Positions 32,356 to 36,179 of a stretch of 36,179 nt of DNA are shown here, piece after piece. How positions within the stretch are numbered: position 1 is the stretch's first letter; each line of letters begins with the position of its first letter. The notes beneath the pieces are model-generated. The model saw nothing but the letters and a program-made list of their open reading frames with translations. It was not told the DNA's origin and ran no database searches. The stretch is from Methylobacterium nonmethylotrophicum (GTDB taxonomy: Bacteria > Pseudomonadota > Alphaproteobacteria > Rhizobiales > Beijerinckiaceae). The stretch lies in assembly GCF_004745635.1 (NCBI RefSeq), contig NZ_SRLB01000047.1:1-36179 (forward strand). The letters are read 5' to 3'. Both the position numbers and the translations under genes were made by a program.

Positions 32356-33723
32356 TTACGCCGGGAGCGGCAGGCCCGCCTTGGAGAGGGCCGCCTGCTG
32401 CCGGGCGGCGAGGTCGTCGAGGGAGAAGCGGTCGATCTGGGCCTCGAACAGGCGGTGGTAGTTCAGCTCCGAGCGCAGGTGCAGGAAGACCGCGCCCAGG
32501 CCCACCGCCGCCCGGTCCATGAACACGAATTCCCGCGGCACCGTCACGGGCCCGCGCTCCTTGAGGGCGCGGTGGACCTCGAAGGCCTGGCGGCGGCCGT
32601 ACTCGCTCGGCTTGACGCCGTCCGCCACCGTGCGGACCCGGTCCTCGAGCAGCGGCCCGTAGATGAAGCGGGCCCAGATGTTGAGGATCTCGACGAGGTC
32701 CCGGCTGAGATTGCGGAAGCCCCAGCTCTCGTAGGCGTGGACGATGCGGGCCTCGTCGCCGTGCAGCAGCCCCTTGTAGAGGTCGACCACGCCACCGACG
32801 AAGCGGGGATGGAAGATGCGGATGCAGCCGTAATCGAGCAGGTTGATGCCCGCGGGCTCACCGCCTTCCGAAAAGACCGTGTAGTTGCCGAGATGGGGGT
32901 CGCCGTGGATCACCGCGGCGCGGCTGAAGGGGTGCCACCAGGCCTGGAACATCGCGTGGGCGAGGCGGTTGCGCAGTTCGAGCGGCCCGCCGGTGAAGGT
33001 CAGGATCTTCTCGCCCTCGAGCCAGCCCTGGGTCAGCAGGCGCTTCGTCGAGAGGTCGGGATGGACGACCGGGACCCGCACCGTCGCGACACCCTGGAGC
33101 ACGTCGGCGTAGAGGGCGGCGTGCTTGGCCTCGCGGGTGTAGTCGAGCTCCTCCCGCACCCGCTCGCCGATCTCCTTGGCGATCTCGCGGGTATCGATGA
33201 CCGAGCTGATGCGCCGATGCAGCGCGAAGGCGATCTCCAGCTGCTTCAGGTCGGCCTCGACGGCCGATTGCATGTCCGGATATTGCAGCTTGCAGGCGAG
33301 GGCAACGCCGTCGAGGGTCTCGGCCCGGTGGACCTGGCCGAGGGAGGCGGCCGCCGCGGGACGCAGGTCGAACTTGCCGAAGCGGCCCTGCCAGCCGGCC
33401 CCGAGCTCGGCCGCCATGCGGCGCTTGACGAAGGCCGCCCCCATCGGGGGCGCCTCGGATTGCAGCTTCTGCAGCTCGGCGGCGTATTCGGGGGGCAGCA
33501 GGTCCGGCACGGTCGCCAGCAGCTGCGCCACCTTCATGATCGGCCCCTTGAGGCCGCCCAGCGCCTGGGCGAGGGCCGCGGCGCTCGTCACGTCCTTGCC
33601 CTCGCGGCCGAGGAGCCGCGCCCCCGCCATCCGGGCGGCGACGCCGCCCACGTTGGCGCCGACCTTCGCGTAGCGGGCGGCGCGGGCGGAGAAGCGATTG
33701 GCTTCGCGGTCGGAGGCGGACAT
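32356..33723 (-). CDS. ABC1/UbiB-family atypical kinase
   Basis: A protein of 455 residues. Family motifs: KGPIMKVAQLLATVPDLLP, which is the KxGQ region with Ala replacing Gly (KVAQ); PAAAASLGQVHRAETLDG, the Ala-rich nucleotide loop; ACKLQYPDMQSAVEAD with the expected lysine; REELDYTREAKHAALYAD; HGDPHLGNYTV, the catalytic-loop equivalent; and LLDYGCIRIF, the metal-binding D-Y/F-G. Relatives support ubiquinone synthesis or lipid handling through a poorly defined ATPase or kinase activity. It has no C-terminal membrane helices of the E. coli UbiB kind, so it is more like the soluble ABC1 group. It is probably a single-gene transcript, and its substrate is unknown. Confidence 0.88.
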   Translation of the reverse strand: MSASDREANRFSARAARYAKVGANVGGVAARMAGARLLGREGKDVTSAAALAQALGGLKGPIMKVAQLLATVPDLLPPEYAAELQKLQSEAPPMGAAFVKRRMAAELGAGWQGRFGKFDLRPAAAASLGQVHRAETLDGVALACKLQYPDMQSAVEADLKQLEIAFALHRRISSVIDTREIAKEIGERVREELDYTREAKHAALYADVLQGVATVRVPVVHPDLSTKRLLTQGWLEGEKILTFTGGPLELRNRLAHAMFQAWWHPFSRAAVIHGDPHLGNYTVFSEGGEPAGINLLDYGCIRIFHPRFVGGVVDLYKGLLHGDEARIVHAYESWGFRNLSRDLVEILNIWARFIYGPLLEDRVRTVADGVKPSEYGRRQAFEVHRALKERGPVTVPREFVFMDRAAVGLGAVFLHLRSELNYHRLFEAQIDRFSLDDLAARQQAALSKAGLPLPA

Positions 33724-33881
33724 GCGGGATTCGAGACTCGTGCGTGGGGACGCGCCCGGCGGCGGAGCGCGTGAGACGATGGTCCCTAGATAAGCCCGGG
33801 CTGCGCGGCCGCCAGGGCGACCGGACAGCGCGGGCTCTCGGCCCCCCCCGGACCTCGCCGAAGCCGCTCCGCGACGGGCCG

Positions 33882-34193
33882 TCAGGCCTGCCGGAGCGCC
33901 GCGCGCAGCACCCGCACCATCTCCTCGACGGCGCCGTCATGGTCCTTGGCGCGCACCGCGTAGTCGACCGAGGCGTCGAGATGGGTGCTGATGAGCTGGA
34001 GCACCGCCTCGCGCACCGCCGCCGTGATGGCGTTCATCTGCTGCACCTCGTCCAGGCAGTAGCGATCCTCCTGCACCATGGCCTGAAGGCCGCGCACCTG
34101 TCCCTCGATGCGCTTGAGGCGCTGGAGGATCGGCCTTTTCTCCTCCTCGGTGCGGCGGATCTGGAGGCGTCCGTCGACGTAGGTGTAATCCAT
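33882..34193 (-). CDS. DUF156 metal- or formaldehyde-type regulator (CsoR/FrmR/RcnR family)
   Basis: A protein of 103 residues, all-helical. The ATG at 34193 gives MDYTYVDGRLQIRRTEEEKR, a slightly longer N-terminus than most. The family core is ILQRLKRIEGQVRGLQAMVQ, then EDRYCLDEVQQMNAITAAVR with Cys46, and ISTHLDASVDYAV with His71. In CsoR-type copper sensors a second cysteine follows the histidine by four residues; here that position is Ser75, so a Cu(I) C-H-C site is not complete. This makes it more FrmR-like or a sensor of another ligand. These proteins bind DNA as tetramers and are released by the ligand. It follows the manganese catalase gene on the same strand, 182 bases away, and may regulate it. 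Confidence 0.88.
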   Translation of the reverse strand: MDYTYVDGRLQIRRTEEEKRPILQRLKRIEGQVRGLQAMVQEDRYCLDEVQQMNAITAAVREAVLQLISTHLDASVDYAVRAKDHDGAVEEMVRVLRAALRQA

Positions 34194-34267
34194 GATGCGC
34201 CTTCCCCGACCGTGGGGTCCGCTCGTCCGGGTGGGGCACGGGCGGCCCGGGCGACGTCGGGTCTGGT

Positions 34268-34307
34268 GATCGATTGCCGCCCTGTCCCTAAGGAACGGCA
34301 ATCGATC
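34268..34307. repeat. 12-base perfect inverted repeat between catalase and DUF156 genes
   Basis: GATCGATTGCCG at 34268 is repeated inverted as CGGCAATCGATC ending at 34307, with a 16-base loop. It lies about 70 bases after the manganese catalase gene and about 75 before the DUF156 gene on the same strand. It could be a terminator or attenuator without a T-run, or an operator for the regulator. Confidence 0.55.
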
Positions 34308-34375
34308 CTCCATCAGGGCCGCGTAGGTCAAGCTCAATCTCGCGGCCGGGCCGTGCGCGCCCTGCGCCCGACGGC

Positions 34376-35263
34376 CTAGATCTTGCTGTTCGTGACCGGC
34401 GCCGTCGCCATCTGCTCCGTCTGGGCGGCGGAATCGGGACGGGCGGGCCCGAGCACCGGCTCCTCGCCGAGGGGCTCGAAGGCCCGGAAGTGGAACTGGC
34501 CGCGGCCGTCGATCGACGGGCCCTCCGAGTAGCGCCCGGGCGGCACCGGCGTGCCGTTGCGGTCGGTGCCCATGAACATGTAGCTGAACTCCTGCGCCTC
34601 CTTCGACTGGTCGAAGCTGTTGGGCACCGGGAGCGAGTCCTTGAGGCCGCCCATGTCCTCGATGATGGCGAGCCATTGCTGCTGGTGCATGGTGTCCCGG
34701 GCGATCAGGAAGCTGAGCATGTCCTGCATGCCCTTGTCGTGGGTCGCGTTGTAGAGGCGCACCGCCAGGGTGCGGCCGGTCGCCTCCGCCGCCACGTTGC
34801 AGAACATGTCGCCGACGAGGTTGCCGCTGGCATAGACGTGCGAGCAGTCGAACGGCACGCCGTCGCAATCGGTCGGCAAGGCCGCCAGGCCGGTGGAGAG
34901 CAGGTGGCGCTGGAGCATGCCCTCGACCACGTGCCGGGGCCGCTCGCCGCCCATCACCGCGCCGACGATCGGGTTGGCCTGGGCGGTGGTCTCCTGGAGG
35001 GTCGCCGGCGCGTCCTCGAGGTTGAGGGCCACCGCGGTCGACAGCATCTCGATATGGCCGATCTCCTCGGTGGCGGTGTTGAGCAGCACGTCGCGGTACT
35101 TGGTGGTCGGCCCGCGGGCACCCCAGGCCTGGAAGAAATACTGCAGGCAGACGCGGATCTCGCCCTCGATGCCGCCGATCGCCTGCTGGAGCTGGCGGGC
35201 GAACAGGGGGTCGGGCTTCTCGACCTTGACCGGGTACTGGAGGCGCTTGTCGTGATAGTACAT
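34376..35263 (-). CDS. Manganese (non-haem) catalase
   Basis: A protein of 295 residues. It converts hydrogen peroxide to water and oxygen at a di-manganese centre. The ferritin-like four-helix bundle shows the ligands in the expected order: Glu35 in GGIEGEIRVCLQYFFQ, Glu67 and His70 in TATEEIGHIEMLST, a Glu in CNVAAEATGRTLAVRLYN and His in LIARDTMHQQQWL. These match the Glu-Glu-His-Glu-His set of the Lactobacillus enzyme. The start MYYHDKRLQYPVKVEKPDP is family-typical, with AGGAG about eight bases upstream. The C-terminus (YSEGPSIDGRGQFHFRA) also matches. It lacks a signal peptide, so it is cytoplasmic. A DUF156 regulator gene lies downstream and a candidate operator lies 70-90 bases upstream. 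Confidence 0.95.
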   Translation of the reverse strand: MYYHDKRLQYPVKVEKPDPLFARQLQQAIGGIEGEIRVCLQYFFQAWGARGPTTKYRDVLLNTATEEIGHIEMLSTAVALNLEDAPATLQETTAQANPIVGAVMGGERPRHVVEGMLQRHLLSTGLAALPTDCDGVPFDCSHVYASGNLVGDMFCNVAAEATGRTLAVRLYNATHDKGMQDMLSFLIARDTMHQQQWLAIIEDMGGLKDSLPVPNSFDQSKEAQEFSYMFMGTDRNGTPVPPGRYSEGPSIDGRGQFHFRAFEPLGEEPVLGPARPDSAAQTEQMATAPVTNSKI

Positions 35264-35333
35264 CGGGGGCTCCTGGCCGGTTCTCGGGGTGATCCCGGGC
35301 GCGGTGCGCCGCTGACGCCATCGCCGAGCGGAC

Positions 35334-35350
35334 ATACTCGGTATGGGTAT
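35334..35350 (-). promoter_or_regulatory. Candidate operator upstream of manganese catalase
   Basis: ATACTCGGTATGGGTAT has inverted half-sites ATAC(T/C)C and G(A/G)GTAT separated by five bases. DUF156 regulators often bind G/C tracts flanked by ATAC/GTAT-type ends, and such a regulator gene lies two positions downstream. It is 71-87 bases before the catalase start codon, a suitable place for promoter control. This rests on pattern resemblance alone. Confidence 0.4.
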
Positions 35351-35507
35351 TTGAAATCGCCGACCAACGTCCCGTCGGTGGCGTGGTTCGAGCGTGGCGG
35401 CGGGGTTTTTCGCGGCGCGGGAGCGGGGACCGGGGAGTGGCGGGAGGGCAGCCGAGTCGGCCCGTATCGCCCGCCGATGGATCGCGCCTGGCAGGTCACG
35501 CTGATGA

Positions 35508-35722
35508 GAGCCTGTTTGATTTGGTTTCCATGCTCGTCCCACCCACAACCTCATCCTGAGGTGCCGCGTAGCGGCCTCGAAGGAGGGCTCCAGGGATCAC
35601 GGCGCTGTCTGGAGCCCTCCTTCGAGGTCAGTCGATCAAAGATCGACTAACACCTCAGGATGAGGTCGCGGATCGGATCGAAGAGGAGCCAGCGATGCTG
35701 GCTCTATAGATCGAACAGGCTC
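35508..35722. mobile_element. MITE-like element with IS5-type ends and TGA target duplication
   Basis: The left end GAGCCTGTTTGAT and the right end ATCGAACAGGCTC are inverted repeats with one mismatch, and TGA flanks both sides (35505-35507 and 35723-35725). TNA duplications and GAG-starting ends are usual for a group of IS5-family elements. At 215 bases with no coding sequence it would be non-autonomous. It contains the nested palindromes at 35549-35665. Confidence 0.6.
35549..35665. repeat. Nested palindromic repeat (CCTCATCCTGAGG type)
   Basis: CCTCATCCTGAGGTG (35549) pairs with CACCTCAGGATGAGG (35651), and inside it CCTCGAAGGAGGGCTCCAG (35575) pairs perfectly with CTGGAGCCCTCCTTCGAGG (35609). 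A small AGTCGATC/GATCGACT hairpin sits at 35630-35648. The CCTCATCCTGAGG core is, as I recall, a frequent intergenic repeat in Rhizobiales genomes. Confidence 0.7.
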
Positions 35723-35756
35723 TGACAGAGCTGTCCGAGGTACAAGAAGAGGCACA

Positions 35757-35813
35757 GGATCCCCCTCTCCAGGCGATCCCGGTCAAGCCCGGCATCGCCT
35801 GGAGAGGGGATCC
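35757..35813. repeat. Long inverted repeat, 20-base arms
   Basis: GGATCCCCCTCTCCAGGCGA (35757, plus T) pairs with ATCGCCTGGAGAGGGGATCC (35794-35813) with one extra C, around a 16-base loop that itself has CCCGG/CCGGG. It forms a very stable hairpin in a region with no gene, probably a REP-type or mobile hairpin element. The remaining stretch to 36102 holds nothing I can support. Confidence 0.65.
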
Positions 35814-36101
35814 CGCGCCTGATCTTGAAAAGGGTGTTTTCGCTGAACGGTCGCGTTCGGCGGGCAGACGGGAAGTCCGTGTCTCATCCGGCGATGTCGG
35901 GTGCCGCGATCATCGGGGGAGGCGAGATGGGTTCCGTCCGGACTTCCAGGCTGAACCCTCAAGGCCCAAACGCCGACAGCCCACCCGAGCGACCATCGCA
36001 AGACGTCGCCGCCACGTCACGAGACGCGCGACAGCCGAGGCCCGGCCAATGCCGCTCCCCGGTCGGACCGATCATCGACGAGATCCACGAAACCCGAAGG
36101 T

Positions 36102-36178
<77 letters not shown>

Positions 36179-36179
36179 G

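Noticed and set aside
35549..35813. CRISPR-like array
   Set aside because: The repeats are inverted and nested, not direct with unique spacers, and no cas gene is present.
35783..36001. A 72-codon minus-strand frame in the right-hand intergenic region
   Set aside because: It overlaps the arm of the long inverted repeat and has no protein-like character.

Overview
The window looks like chromosome of a Methylobacterium-type alphaproteobacterium (order Hyphomicrobiales). This is inferred from the very high GC with strong G/C at third codon positions, the split three-gene transhydrogenase (pntAa-pntAb-pntB), an aa3-type cytochrome oxidase subunit IV of the alphaproteobacterial kind, a tiny exported Cys-Gly-Arg-Val-rich peptide of a type I associate with Methylobacteriaceae, and many short palindromic intergenic repeats. 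No 16S gene is present, so the genus is not proven.

The window divides at the tRNA-Tyr gene (26393-26477). Left of it (1-26392) is an accessory-looking stretch. It holds an insertion-sequence end at the left edge, an exported DUF4344 metallopeptidase, a small exported peptide, a phospholipase A2-like protein, a small unknown protein, an AraC-family regulator, an unknown protein, and a SulP anion transporter. A large Orn/Lys/Arg-type decarboxylase with an AspT-family antiporter follows. Then come a truncated polysaccharide pyruvyl transferase amid repeat debris, a GH13 alpha-glucosidase/trehalose synthase-like enzyme and two small exported proteins. A sensory block on the minus strand (globin, DUF1176 protein, two OmpR-type regulators, PAS hybrid histidine kinase) comes next. 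It is followed by a large RTX-type calcium-binding protein, a decayed second copy of that gene's promoter and 5' end, and a second phospholipase A2-like gene. Several stretches of 300-700 bases have no convincing gene.

Right of tRNA-Tyr the content is conserved housekeeping: recJ, the pntAa-pntAb-pntB operon closed by a clear intrinsic terminator, aa3 oxidase subunit IV, an ABC1/UbiB-family kinase, a DUF156 (CsoR/FrmR-like) regulator and a manganese catalase. This is followed by a palindrome-rich intergenic region with a MITE-like element, and a tRNA-Ala(CGC) at the right edge.

The points most worth following up are these. (1) The globin-DUF1176-regulator-regulator-kinase block is a possible gas or redox sensing system. 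(2) The decarboxylase is paired with an AspT-type exchanger. (3) The RTX promoter duplication conserves two perfect palindromes while the coding copy has decayed. (4) Two 78-base hairpin repeats of equal length have differing but still paired inner stems, and each touches a stop codon. (5) The manganese catalase lies beside a DUF156 regulator that lacks the second metal-ligand cysteine, with a candidate operator upstream.
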